Positions 45,958-59,300 of a DNA stretch of 64,000 nucleotides are shown one piece after another; position 1 is the stretch's first letter; the number at the start of each line of letters is the position of its first letter. The stretch is from Penicillium oxalicum (Eukaryota; Ascomycota; Eurotiomycetes; Eurotiales; Aspergillaceae): positions 1,550,001 to 1,614,000 of the forward strand of contig NC_064655.1 in assembly GCF_001723175.1 (NCBI RefSeq), written 5' to 3'. Below the pieces are notes generated by a model that saw only the letters and a list, made by a program, of their open reading frames with translations, searched no databases and was not told where the DNA came from. The translations under genes were made by a program, and so were the position numbers.

Positions 45958-48253
45958 TCATGCATTCATAAGGACGGCACCCAGGTCCGACGGAAGGACA
46001 GACTCCGTGGCAGCGTGGTCAGCCGGGGGCGTCAGCTCACTCATGGTGATCTGGTTTTCCGACATGGCCTCCTCCAACGCACTGGGTCGCCCGGTCACGG
46101 TGAAGAGGATCTTGAAGAGAAAGGTGGGTGATGAGCATTCGCTATTGGCCGGCTGCGTTCGGTGACCCGTGTGCGTGAGAAGAACTCGGATGAGCTCGCG
46201 GATCGCCACGTCGGTCGAGGCATCGTGAATCATGTCGATGGCATCGATCACACAGACAAGGAGCGGGGGCACAAAGTGGAGCAGCGTGTCCACCAGGCTC
46301 AAGGCCGCTTTCCAACTGTGCAGTGTGCCGTCGAGCTGGCGAAATCGCTCAGCACTGACATCCAGCAGGGAGTCGCTATCAACCACCGTAGGAAGACAGT
46401 TGACCAGCTGGCGGACGAGGCTGTACGTGAGTGCGACGAGACCTTGTTGGTGCAGCGTCAGACCCTCCTTCTCCTGGGCGGGGAGCGAACAAAAGTGAGA
46501 GATCACCGGCAGCCGCGTGTGGCGGGCAGAGGATGCGTAGCAGGCTGAGATCAACGCCACGGGGTTCGACATGGGACCGGCTAGGTTGGGGGGCGAGCCG
46601 CCGAGGGCCAGCGCTTGTGACCTCGGAGTGGTCACCCAGTTCTGCAGGGTCTCGACGACTTTGCTCTCCACAAGAATTTGGGCGGCGGGATCAATGTCGG
46701 GGACCTGGTCGTCGCTGTCAAACACCGCCTCGAGGTGTTTGGAGGCGTTCTGCAGCTCCAGACGGGCCAGGCGGCGTCTGGACGCACGGGACCATTCAAA
46801 AGCGGACGCTGCAGAGAGCACAGTATCATCGGTCAGTATGCTGGGCCACGGAGAGACGAAGAAAAGAAAAGAAAAGAAAAGAAAGAAAACGACTGGAATC
46901 CGCTGAGCACCTCTTGACTTACCGAGATCCGGTGCAGCGCTGATCATGCATAACGTTCGGCTGTCAGAGTCACTCACGGGTCGGATCTGACCATTGACCG
47001 TTCGCAGCATCTCAGTCAGAAGCTGATCCTTTTGCTGCCGAATCCTGGCTCGTTCTTCGGCATCCTGCTGGATCTCCCAGATCAGACGGCGGGTGATGGT
47101 GTTTTGTGCGGCGATGCGACGATCCGTGCCCTCGCGTCCCACCTGACTGAGCTGAGATTCTGCCCACAGCGCATGCGGGCTGTATGCCATGTCGGGCTTC
47201 TCGTCCACATCCATGCAGTCAAAAGACTCCGTGAGAGCCCGGGCCTGTTGCTGGATGCAACTGATCAGGTGATGGAACTCCAAGTATCCGTCGTGGCTGT
47301 GATTCTTCAATATCTCGCAGGTGGATCGCCGGGTGAACCAATCCATGAACTCGGTGAGAAAGAAGAAGTATCGAGCGTACACCTTGGCGATCGGAAAGAA
47401 ATGCGTCGAGGTGAGGGGCTCTGTTGGAGAATGAAGCGCATCGTGGATTTCCAGCAGCGCTATCAGAAAAGTCTCGATGACGTGGGGGTATTGTGAGGCT
47501 GCCTGGGGTCATCAAGAGTCGAGAGTTAGCTCATCCGTCTGCCGATTGCTGATATTGCAGCGTCGTTGACAAAACGAGAGAGAGAGAGAGAGAGAGAGTA
47601 GTATTTGACCGACCTTGATGGCAGTCTGAAGTACACTGTAAAGAAGAGGGGCATGAAAGAGGTCATTATCTGGGAGGACAGTCATCAGGGTGGCATGAAT
47701 TGACAAGGTTGGCACCAGTTGGTCACTTAAAGCGAGTGGCCGGTCGAAGACCCGTCTCCGCGGGTGGGATTGCCATTCGGCCTGCGTCTCCCGAATGAGG
47801 GTCACCACGTCGTCCACTGCGGGGGGTCGGTCCCCCCGTTGGACTCGACTGGTGGGGGGAAGAAACCGATTGAATGCCTTCCAGGTCTGCGCAAGCTCAT
47901 TGTGTTCCACATCGAGGTCGGCAATGACGGGATTTCTGGGCGTTGAATAGCGTTAGCGGAATGGACGGAGGATAGAGCCAAGAACGTGGAGGGGGGCGGG
48001 AGAAAAAGAGAAAGAGAAAGGGAAAAGGAGAGAAAAAGAAAGAAAAGGGAAAGAGGACAAAGAGCTCCCCCGAACAACCACAAGGGCTCTGTTGGTAGAA
48101 GAACAATGGAGTCGACACACGAGCAGAGTCCGCCATAGAGGCCAGCACTGAAGGCAAGGGGAAGAGGATGCACACGTACACAGAGACCGGCTTTCTGTCA
48201 AAGCATCGTTCCCAGTCCTTCGCAAAGGATTCAGCGGCAGCGTTCAAAGCCAT
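45958..48253 (-). CDS. DUF7708/STAND-like protein with degenerate P-loop
   Basis: Four exons: 48253-48180, 47935-47614, 47502-46923 and 46808-45958. The phases agree and give 608 residues. Donors are GTACGT, GTCGGT (weak) and GTAAGT; acceptors are CAG. The N-terminus is helical. TLIRETQAEWQSHPRRRVFD and the following HATLMTVLPDNDLFHAPLLY, then a helix ending in FFFLTEFMDWFTRRST, resemble the DUF7708 module placed before NACHT domains in many fungal STAND proteins. A middle coiled region (QQDAEERARIRQQKDQLL) leads to a NACHT-like part. There VVETLQNWV and SQALALGGSPPNLAGP sit where a Walker A loop (GxxGxGKS/T) is expected, but no GK(S/T) is present. LLVCVIDAIDMIHDAS looks like a Walker B strand. 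It ends without ankyrin, TPR or WD repeats. Possibly a catalytically dead relative of fungal NLR-type receptors; function unknown. Confidence 0.8.
47576..47598. repeat. (GA)n microsatellite inside intron 2
   Basis: (GA)n on the + strand, CT-rich on the coding strand. It lies within the 47613-47503 intron of the STAND-like gene, where it extends the intron just after the weak donor. Confidence 0.85.
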
Positions 48254-49858
48254 GGTGTAACGCCTGTCGGCCGCCGATCAGGCGAGCCCCCGATGAAGAA
48301 CGATAATCGGCGAGCAAGCTCAAGATGTCCGCGTTGATGGCGACCACAATCGAAATTAATAACCTCCAAAGACTCGACCGTGGGACAAAAAGCTCCGGCG
48401 AGGATAGACGAGAGGTGTGCAGATGCGGACGGGGGGAGGGCTGTCACCATCGAGACGGGCATGCAACCATTCTTCGTCGAGCCGAGCCGTTGATGGAACT
48501 GGGGGTCGCGAGGGCGGGGACGGATTGCCGGTGGCACAACGCAGGAGGGGGGACTCGATTAGGACTGACGATCCGGGTGGATGATCGGAGATACACACAG
48601 ACAGGACGGCGATGGCGAGAGCACAGAGAGAGAGAAAAACATAAACGAGAGTGGTGTTGGCGTTACCCAGAGGACCGAGTCGGTTTCCTCCATTCAGCGG
48701 TACCCAAAGAAACCACGATCAAGGGACACGGATGTAGCCGCTCGAGCAGATCCACCAAAAGTCCGATTCTGCTGCTTCCAGTCTGAATGGATTGCAACGA
48801 GATGAGAGGGGGGGTGGAGGCAACACGGGACTTGGGTGTGGAGAGAAAGGAAGATCAACTTGAGAGAGAGAGAGAGATTTTGACAAAAGGCCGAGGGGGG
48901 GGGGAAGAGTAAATCGTCGGGTGGTGAGTAGGCCCAGTCGAGTACTGAGAGAAGTGAACTGGGGGTCACAGGCGAGACAGGATAAGGTACGGAACTTTGA
49001 TTCTCTGTTACCCACGACTCGGTGAGGCGGTAGGAGCCTAAAGAGGTACCCTCGGTGGAGAGGACAAGATCGTCCTCCGATGGAGGACGCGGTACTAATC
49101 TAGTGCCGCGTCCCGAGACAGTGCCACTCTTGAGAGCTGAGGGACCTGCTACCCTCTCACACTCCACTCTCCACGAGGAGATATCTACAATGACCACGCT
49201 GCCGTGCTGCCGTGCTGGAGTATGGTTCGCAAACGATCTCATGAACCATTCCGGGATTGAACCAGATCAATTAAATTGGGTGGAGGATCTTGGGAGGAGG
49301 AGTGGAGAGGGGAGGCACAAAGGCTGCAAGATGCTATTAATGGAAGGGGAGATCTCTCCCGACCGGGCCAGACCAGATGGACGATCAGATCACCAGAGGG
49401 TCAGAGACCTCCCGCCCGACAGGCGAGTCGTATGGGCCGCGGTGATGATACCCTGCACTCTACACTGGCTTTGCCACCGTCCATCGCGGAGATTGTGGTG
49501 AGGATCATGGTGGTGTCTCTTTGGATCTGGTCACTTTTTCTCAACTTGATCCGCTGTACAGAGGAGCTGGTTTTGCTTTCTCCTGGACTGATTCTTTCCC
49601 AATCGAGGCAGAGAGCATCGTCAACTGGGGTGCGGGTTCCACGAGAGCCTCGACCGGGTGGTTTTTCCATCTCCACTCGGGGGCATCTCCACAAATCACA
49701 TGGCTCCGCTCAACCGCCCCGGCTGGGCCCCAGTAGGTTTGACGGTCTGGGGGAGAGTTGGTGTCGCCCATCTTCCAGTCTTTGCGGACATCTTGCACCT
49801 TCCAAATGGCAGCACAGGTGAAAAGGTAAAGACCACGTCAGACATCACGGGCATATCG

Positions 49859-49912
<54 letters not shown>

Positions 49913-52900
49913 GGGGGAGAGCCTCACGTGAACTTGCTCCCACGCTTGCGGCTGCGCATCTCCTCGAAGCAGAAAATGAAGGTCGTGGTCAACGGGTGAT
50001 GATTCGCTCGAAACTCACGAATTGGAATCTCAACTGCTCCACCGCCGACTGCTCCCCTTGCGCGGCACCTTCGCCACACTATTCAACGCGGAACCCGGCC
50101 GATTCTCTCTCCATTCCTCCCCTCTTGCCGGCGCTGAGAGAGCCTGGGTCGAGCTTCATCTCCAGAGACACAGGTGCCTGAGAGGTGGGCCTGCAGAGGA
50201 GCCAACGAAGCGGTCCTGCACATATCTCGCTTCGGTCTCCAGCCCACGATCGCCGTCTGCGGGTGCTGCATACGCCTATCGTGCCGACTATCTCTGACCG
50301 TTCCATCGGATTCAAGTGTCCAGTCGTCAGGCACCCTGACCTCGTGTTCTTTTGAACTTTGTGATGCCGCCCGGAGATGGACGCTTCTAGTCTCTCGGGC
50401 ACTCTCTACGTGCCCTCGTGCCGGAGTGACCAGTTGGCGCCTTGGGACTACTTTTCCCTCTTTCCCGCTGTACCCCTTGCTCAACGGGGATACCGGAAGC
50501 ATAAAAAGACACGTGCAGTTCAGCAGAGAGTATGTGCTCTCTACTGTACTATATAGTCGTGTCTCCGCATAGACTGGTTAGAGAGCAGTCAAGACCGTCG
50601 TACTCGAGAGAGGTCACGACTAGCAGTGACTACCAGTGAGGAGTCAGTATACCACTCACTCGCAATAGCCCGGCGTAGACCGAGTCGCTCAGGGTCGTAT
50701 ATACCGTACCACCTCCAAGTTCCCTCAGCCCAACGATAGTGCGCCTTGATTCCCATCTGTCGAGCTTCTGTCAGCGCCGCTTTTCCAAGATCCCTGTCAT
50801 GAATGAATCGCGTGGAGAGTGAGCATCGTCCAAGCGGTGGCCTCGTGGCCGCTCCCATCGCCCTCAGCTATCAAAGTGGTTTTCGACAATGACATTCTCC
50901 CTTCCGCTTAGACCCCCGGTGGCTGCTCCGTCAATGGCCCGCTGCCTGCGCAGGGCACCCTGATGGCCGTGCGCACCACAGACGGATCGGCGTTCCCCGC
51001 GGGGGCAGCGCCTCTGCTGGAATCCCCATTGCCGCGTGTCTTCAGGGGACGCCGGGCAACCGGGAGCTGATGGCCTCCAGTCAATGCCCCACCCCCCCCC
51101 CCCTGTTGGTCAACCTGAAAATGGTGTTTCACGGGGCGAGAGGGTCGAAATGGGTCCTGTGATGTGTTTATGGAGGTTTTTTCTAACTGTCTCAGGTCCG
51201 CATCCTATGCACAATGTATCCCAAAGCTCACGGCCATGGACTGCAATGACTACTACAAGATACCATACTCAGTTTCTCTCGAAACAACTCCCCCCTTGAT
51301 CACTCAATGCTGTCTATGTGTCTTGGATCGAAAGGTCACATCAAAGCAGTGTTATTTTGATAGTAACGCACCCTCGATTTGCGAGTATTCCTCCGTCAAG
51401 CCACGGAGCTCGGACTGAATGGCAAAGATCAACGGAGACTGAACCGGCCGAACTGCCAGCGCTGGCTCGGTTCTTACTCTGTACTCAAGTGTAGACTGTC
51501 GGGCACTCAATGGGTGTACACAGTACCCAATTGTGGAGGACAGCCCGAGCGATGCGGAAGATGAAAATCCCAAGGTTGTCGGGCAGGGTAGCTCGTAGCG
51601 ACTACCGAGTATATACTGCTACATGTATCTGTGCCATTCCTCTTCGACTTGCGACCGAGAAAAGACTTGGAAATTATTCATCCAGGAGTTTGCCAAGAGC
51701 AGTCATACTCTTGTCGAGAGGGTGTATAGATCATGGCCCATCCGAGGATACAGACTACAGCTTGAATGTGGCTGATTCTGAATATTCCATTGTGTCAAGC
51801 GCAAGCCTAGGTATACCCGGCTAGGGGTCATTGTGTCTAGATCCATTTCCACGTGGAATATATACCCGCAATGAAAATGTTCCATTGCAGTCTGGGTTCT
51901 ACTTTGTTACTTATGATCGCCTTCCCCCCCCATCTACATAGGGTACATCTATACAAGAGCAGATTGATTTTTGTTTTCTATTTTCCCCTAATGATAAGAT
52001 TGATCAGGGTGGAGGCTCCAGTGTGATAATATACACAGGGATCGAGCATCGCAACATTCAAGCTACATTATTTTCTGGACTTTCTCCCTTCTTCCCCCCA
52101 TCAATGTAGAATCTACTAGTTGCCTTTACTATACAGCTCCCTTACTGGCCATATTGTAAACACCAAAAGATTCTCATGTCAATTTGATCATCTCATCACA
52201 GTTGGACAATCTCATGTACTATATACTGCGCTATGTAGCCCCGGGTGATGAAATTGATCCAGAGATCGACACTGGCCAGAGTTGCCCCGGTCGGTCCGAT
52301 CGACACCATGCAGGCAGACTATTGGTGTGATGGGGAAACTAGGCCGATGATACGGGCACACAATCAGAGTTAAAAACGGGTATCACTGTAAATTACTTCG
52401 ATGTCATCGGGTTGGATGATGCAATGGCCTCGAAAAATTGATCTGCAATCCGGGAGTTTGTCATCACTTAGGTGATCTTCGCATCATCCTTGGACCGGAC
52501 TAGTTGTGAATCTAATGGATCGAAAAGAAGCAATTATGGCACAGTGGACAGATCAGTCGTGGAGATAGGCGCCCGTCCCTGTTGACACAGAATGACTATG
52601 ATAGGCGCCAACCTGGGGAGGGCTTACAGTACACTGTACAGATGTTCATGTAAGGGTTTATCACTACGGCAGCCTCTATGGAGGAGCTGGCGGGACAAGG
52701 TGATTATTTTCTGTCATCTGAACCAACCATTTGTGCCGAGCAGGGAGAGTTTGTACGGTAGCGCCATTGAACTGTACCGACGGCGCCCTTCCAATCATTC
52801 TGTGGTTTTGAGGTTGAGCGATCGATCTGTGGGGGACTGGGGGCAGTGTTTCTAGAGAAGCGGACCCCCTCGGGTCTCGGCTCAGTGAGACTTGTCTTGC

Positions 52901-54347
52901 ATCCGAGGCTGGTCCTACAAAGAATTATCCATGAACTGTTTTTTTTTTGTACAGGACAACTGTGCTGATGTGCTCGCTGCTTGCTGCTCACTCTTCGGCA
53001 TGTTGCCCGTGGTCAGTCGGTTAGTACGTAAGGTCCTAATATTCTCAGCCTCGCGGACGGATACCGGCCATTGGTGCACCCCCCGAGGCCCGGGGTCTGG
53101 AATCTGGTTCATCCTTCAGCGTCTCGGACATGGGTAGTTGAACAATTCATTCTGGTCTGAAAGCGACCGATAAGAACGCATCTTGGAAGTGCAGGCTGGT
53201 GATCCATTACTACCTCAGGTTTGATCCTGATCTCATACCGAGTACATTCTATGATTCAATAGCTTGATATATTAGAAGCTAGGGGGGCATCAATGGTAGA
53301 GCATGACTGAGCGGGATTTTCTCTTGGTGATTCTCTCCGACCGATGGGAACAAGCACAGCAACCTGCTCGTTATCGTATTCCCATGACTGATCGCCCACT
53401 TCTCCACGGCGTGGGGGAGGATCCGTCTTCTCTTGCTGTTTTGGGACAGAGACGGCTTCTTGCGTGACCAATGTAAGGGAATCCTCCATCACTGCTCAAC
53501 GGGCATCGGGCATGACTGAGGCCTGGGAGACAAGGTAGTAATTTGTCCCTGTGATTGTGTGTATTGAACTGTACAGTGCACTCTTGAGAAAGGCATTGAC
53601 CGGACTGTCGATATGATCGCACATTCTGGGTATCGTCCGCTGATCTGCAAGCCTGAGGCGTTCAAACTGTTCCCTCTTTGGGGTTCCCTGTTTCCCCGAC
53701 GGCCCATTTGATACCCTCATGATGTACTCCACCTTTTCCTCTCCGCAAAACACTGACGCTGACGATGAGGAGGGGGTTTCAAATCGGAGGAGATGGCCCT
53801 GTAGTTGAGAATTATGATTTCTAATGATATTCCCTGACTATGGACATTGTTCCTTTTTTTTTTTTTTTGGAATCATGAAGCTACAGGCCCCCCCCCCATA
53901 CTGTAGTCGCAGCCCCCAACCATTTTCCTTCTCGCCGATGTCGCCAACCGGTGCCAATCTTCTTCCTTTTCTGCCCATCCACCTCTGAGTTTTGAATCCG
54001 TTCCGTCGATTCCACGCAACCTCCCATCCACTCTCCTCCACCCATTTATCCACTTTGCTCTGCACTGTCCATCATTGCCCCCCCTCTTCCATGCGCTCAT
54101 CGTCCTGGGTTGTTCCGAATCTCCAAAACTCCATTTCTTCCACCTCCCGGGTTTTCCTTTCCGGGACACACAACGGGGCCCCTACACAAATGATCTGAGC
54201 CTCTCAGCCTACTCCTCTTCCCCCCCACACTCCGGAGTTCCGCTCTCTCCCGTACAGGAAGAATACTCCTCACTTCTCAGTATTACGGACACACCGGCAC
54301 TTTTGTAACTTAAATCAGGACCTGTCGGGCACCAGATATACACAGCA
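48254..54347. other. Six-kilobase intergenic tract
   Basis: No gene can be defended. The left end (to about 49 kb) is purine-rich and probably the promoter of the STAND-like gene. A 148-codon + frame at 49055-49501 and 90-codon frames at 50022-50297 exist, without known motifs. A GC-rich patch at 50800-51070 has protein-like frames but no coherent model. From 51.1 to 53.8 kb the sequence is AT-richer and featureless. A T run and C run (53854-53868, 53889-53897) precede the leader of the RING gene. Confidence 0.5.
49861..49917. repeat. (AG)n tract fused to 16-nt G run
   Basis: About 20 AG units (49861-49901) run directly into 16 G (49902-49917). The compound purine tract of 57 nt has strong strand asymmetry. 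Confidence 0.92.
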
Positions 54348-56350
54348 ATGGGGCGGTGGTCATCCTCTGTCCGATCATTCTTCACCTTCTCCCTCCTCAC
54401 CACTCCTGTGTGGGCGCATATCTCGATCTTGCCTTCCAACGATACCCACGATTTGGCCTGGACCAGCTCCGCGCACTTCCGCCTCCAGGGTTCCAATCCA
54501 CTCAGTGGCCAGAGCCTCGCCCCATTGACGCATTCTCTCGTCAACTTAACTACCAACCAGGCCCAGGTGAGACCTCGTTTCGGGTGCTTCTGGTTCGCTT
54601 TCTGGAGGGATTCCTCATTTGCTCTGCGGCACCACTCCCTTCATTATCCAACTCCCACCCTGCATTTCACAGCGCTTGCGCATGGGGCTCTCATCATCAT
54701 CATCATCATCCTGAGTTCTTGACACTAATTCTTTACGGCGCTGTTTCCACTCTCCTGCAGGGATTGAACCTTGCCGGCCAACTAGTTCAAGTGACCGCCA
54801 CCAATTCTCTGGCCATCAATACGACTGATATTGCGGTCATCCCCTGCGACGATTCTGCCGCCAATTATCCCGGCGAGTTGGGCGTCGATCAAACCGTGCA
54901 GAGTGCCATCACCGCGGCGAACCGGCCAGCAGCCATCATCCTCTACAGCACCTCGGCAACCCACTGCAACCTGACCACGGATGACACGACCGAGGCCTAT
55001 CGCTTCATCTTGACCTTTCGAGATCTTCACGGCATCGACATCAGTCAACTACTCAAGAATTCTTCCGACAATCAGGTAACCATCCAGCCTGATATGGCGT
55101 CCTTAACCACTTCTGCATCACCGGTGGATGGCAGCAGCAACGGCACCGGGCCCAGCAATGGCCCCAATACGGGTAAGGCAGCCTTCCCTCTTGTGTTCCC
55201 GCCTCTGGACCTCATCAACGGCCGGGCGTCCGTGAAAAGCGCTAATTCAAGCTTCTAGCCATGATCATCCTGTACAGCATCACAGGTATCATCACCGCCC
55301 TGTTCCTGGGCATCATCATCACCGGCGCCGTCCGAGCGCACCGTCACCCCGAGCGATATGGACCTCGTCGGATCGCCGGCCGGCCCCGGCAAAGTCGAGC
55401 AAGGGGGATCGCACAAGCCATGCTTGACACGATTCCCGTCGTCAAATTTGGCGACTCGCACGACGTGGTTGCAGCGAAGCGTGATGTGGAGATGGCCAAT
55501 GCGGATGACACCACCCGCTCGCCGTCCCGTGTGGGCAGTGTCTCCGAGGCCGATCAGACCTCATCGCATGGAATTGATCTCTCGACAGCTCAACCAGAGG
55601 GCAACAACAATGACAACCACGTCCGGAATCCCCCGACGGAAGCAAACCCTGCTGCGGCGCCCGACGGGGGCAATTTCTCGTGTCCCATCTGTACCGATGA
55701 CTTTGTCATTGGGCAGGACTTGCGGGTCCTGCCCTGTAACCACCAATTCCATCCTGAATGTATCGACCCTTGGCTTGTGAATGTGTCGGGCACGTGCCCT
55801 CTGTGGTGAGTTCTGATCTCGACTCGATTCTGCACCCTACTTTCTGGAGAGAGAAAAGCTCCGGTCTTGCATACACTCACTTCCCCCAGACACATTGTAA
55901 AATCATTCGACTAATCCGTGCAATTTTAGCCGCATTGATCTGAATCCTTCGAAGCCCGAAGAGACTGCCGAGCCTGGGGCTGAGAATCCAGATGGCCAAG
56001 CGACGGGCACGCCAGCCGACGGCAGCAATGCTGCCGCTGCCGCGGGCGCGCAACATAACCGACATTCCCGTCGCCTCTCGAACTATCTCCACAGTCCTCT
56101 TAACGCTCGCCGCATGCGCAACGCCACCGTGGAAGAGCGCCTGGATGCCTTGCGTCGTGTTCGAGAAGCCAACCAAAGTGAAACCACCACCGACCCTGAC
56201 GCCTCGCAATCCAATCGCAACCGTTTATCAACCCGACTCCGTGAACGATTCCGCATACGTACCCACTCCCACGGAGTTGACCACCCTAGTCCTGAGGCGA
56301 GTGGCCCTGTCACGCCCACCATTCCCCCGGCCGCACACACCAACCATTGA
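54348..56350 (+). CDS. Transmembrane RING-H2 E3 ubiquitin ligase
   Basis: Four exons, 54348-54566, 54761-55172, 55259-55805 and 55930-56350, give 532 residues. Donors are GTGAGA, GTAAGG and GTGAGT; phases agree. The N-terminal signal peptide (SVRSFFTFSLLTTPVWA) is followed by a lumenal region of about 200 residues with several N-glycosylation sites (NLTT, NTTD, NSS) and a PA-like stretch AAIILYSTSATHCN. One membrane helix, MIILYSITGIITALFLGIII, follows. In the cytosolic half the RING-H2 reads CPICTDDFVIGQDLRVLPCN, then HQFHPECIDPWL and CPLC; the last Cys is completed only by the final splice. The order signal peptide - PA-like - TM - RING-H2 matches endosomal/vacuolar ligases of the RNF13/Tul1-like class. 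The tail is Arg- and Ser-rich. Substrates are unknown. Confidence 0.92.
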
Positions 56351-59300
56351 CGGGTCCGACCGCGAGCGCGCCTCTGTGTGTCTGGGGAATGACCCGAGCA
56401 AAAAAAATACCTCACAAATGCATGATTTACGACACTCCTTGAAAGCAAATTCGATTCTCACTGTGCATTTGATACGATATGATTTTTTTTTGTTTCTCTT
56501 TTTTTTTTTCTCATTTGTTCTTCTTGTTCTCGACGCTTTATTGAGATCACCCTTTTTTTTTTGGATGATGATATGTGATGTTTTGGGTTGACTATATGGG
56601 CTTATAGATTGCGGCGCATTTGGGACTCGGTACCTTGTTTTTCCCCCCTCTCTTTCTTGTCTTGGAGGGAGCATTGGCGTTTTTGAGATCTTTTGTCTGC
56701 GGCAATCTTCTGGTGGAATGAGGCTGCTTCTTCGGGTTCACGGATATGTCTTGCGGGGGCGGAGTCGAAAGGGGTGGAGGAGAGGAGAAACGTCCGGGCT
56801 ATGTTGGCATGCATATCGGAGAAGAGAGGTCCAGAGTTCGGTGGCATCTCGCGAGAGACTTTGGAGAAGGAGACTGGCGTTGCAGTGTCGCTCCTTCATC
56901 CATACCTCGATCGGTCTTTGGAATGCCCCTGACTGGCGAGAGCAGCGTGCCAGGAACGGTCTCCACTGACACCCACTCTGCAACAGATGCCCACACGTAC
57001 TGTGTTGGTTCTGTCCTTTGCCCTTGTACAGAATGGATGTTGTGTCAAATGAGGGGATGACTGTAAATAGTTGAATGGGAATCTCTTCACTCAATGTTCC
57101 CAGACGCTTACGAATCAACGTACGTATATACATTTGTATTATGTACTTGTACTACTTGTCGTGTGCACCTGCTGCCAGTAGTTGATAGTATCAGGAATGG
57201 TTGCTATACGCCCTTGACTCTCCTAAGATTCTGCGTTTGACCTTGTGCCTCCTATCTTGCACAATTTCAACCCCTACGAGACTGGCCAGATGTATGGGTA
57301 CCCGCCATGTATGGATTAGAGTATATGGTACTGTAGATATCTAGAAAACAAGTTCCCCACGTTACGCCACTACCGCACTCGAGTTAGGTATCAAGTGGGA
57401 AATGGAATGGATGAATGTGAACTGAACTCTAGTAGTTGACCATGAAAATTTTCTGGGTGTGATGAGGCTGAGCTGTGCTAGATTTGAAGAAACTGCATTG
57501 GTCGTGGCTTCGGGTGGTCTTTTTTTTTCTTTCTTTTTTCTTTTTTCAATTTTCTTTTATCGAGGGGCATGACGGTTGCTTTAAAAGTCACTGGTCTAAT
57601 TAGTTGGTTTCCATGACGTAGTTGGAAAATCCCGTGTTATCCAGATTCGGTATAGCACTGGTTCACGGCGAATGGGAGTGGACACTTGGTACTACTCTAT
57701 AGACCAAGGGTACTCCAGAGTCGGGGGAGGAGGATTGTAGTAGATGAAGGCCTCGAACGGGGTGACACTCGGCTTTTCATGGTGTCTGGGGGGTTCCCCT
57801 CTTTACTTGTCACTACGGAATAGAATGGATCAACTGCGAGACAGATTAGAACTGACATGGGGTCCGGCAACATCTACTACTAAGGCTTCACACGGGACTA
57901 TCTTACACATGTCAACATGGAGTAGGTATGGTTTAACCTCAGCTAGGTACTATATCTATTTCTACAGCCCCTGTATATGATGTCTATTTACATTGCGTAG
58001 CTCACTAAGCCCGGTTGATATCGAGTGAACTCTGCCCACGGCTCTGTGCACTTTATACATTTTACACCAAAAAGGAATGGAGAGTCAGCGAAGCAGTACT
58101 ACTCCCGTCTGATTCTCCTGCCGTATCTACTATCTACTATGTGTGTATATACGAATGGACTGACGTGCTTTGTCAAGACATTCACAGTGAAAAATGTCAC
58201 TGCATCCTATAGTGACGCTCATTTCCAGTCGAAGTGAAAAGAGTGAAAAGAAGGAAACCTTAAGGTCGAGAATCACACCCGAGGTTCCTATGAGGCTTTT
58301 TGCCTTGTTCTCCGGGGCTACTTTCCCCGGATTATGTACCTTTTTCCGATGAGAAGAACTGGCTTTGTGGATACTATTTACATTATATAGAGTGAGAGAA
58401 ATTTCTTCTTTCTTTTTTCACTCTCTTCTATCTTCTTACTCTTTTCCAAAGAAAAAAAACCCCCAAAAGAAAAGATCACGGTGACTTAAACGGAGAAAAG
58501 CGAGGATCAAACCATCCCCCCGGGCCTTGGCCGGAGAGACCCGCTCCTCGGGACCGGGAAACGGTTGGAGTCGGAGGGCCAGCCCCGGTCGGGTTTCAGA
58601 GTGGATTGTGGAGAGGCTTGGAGACTGAAGAAATTGAAATTGGGGGAACGGAGTTTGGGTGGATTCAATTGTCAAATTCAATCGCCGACGGGTATTTGGA
58701 GGATGTGGGGGGATGAGGAAGTGAAGGGGATTGGGATGGGCGATACTGCTGTGGCTCACTTGGGATCCGGTATGCAAATGTAGTAGTCGTCGTGGAATCT
58801 TGTGCATCGTGGTGCCTCCGAGGCCGAATCTGGGTAAAATGTACATCAGTATCCACTAGATTGTACAACATTTGAATAGACAGTGTGCGACTGCGCAGTA
58901 TCTCTCTGTCCAAATAATAAGTTCATCAACATGATCGGCCGTGATTCAGAGACTGAAGGTACACAGAGATTTATCATCAAGTGACCCTTTTTACTTCTCT
59001 TCTCCCCGTTTTGTGTGACTATCATCCAGAGACTCTACAGTCCAAAGTAGATATCGTCGGCATCCCACTAAGCCATCCATTGCAGTTCACCTAATCACTT
59101 GATCATCCTTTTTCCCGGTCATCCTCCCCATTCTTTTTTTTTTTTTTTTTTTTTTTCATATTGTGGCCACGAACCAAAAGGCCAAGATCGTCATGCACGA
59201 GACCGCGCGGACCTGTGTATAGACTTGGCGTTCCGTTTCCCAATCATCCAGACGTGGTGTCGGTGACTCGGTAGTGCCGGTGCAGGGACGGCATGGCACC

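Noticed and set aside
49055..49501. 148-codon + frame upstream of the AG/G repeat
   Set aside because: Purine-rich, overlaps other frames, no motif or splice partner; probably chance.
50800..51070. GC-rich patch with protein-like short frames and a 36-nt intron-like gap
   Set aside because: No frame pairs into a coherent model; the intron would be too short; no known motif.
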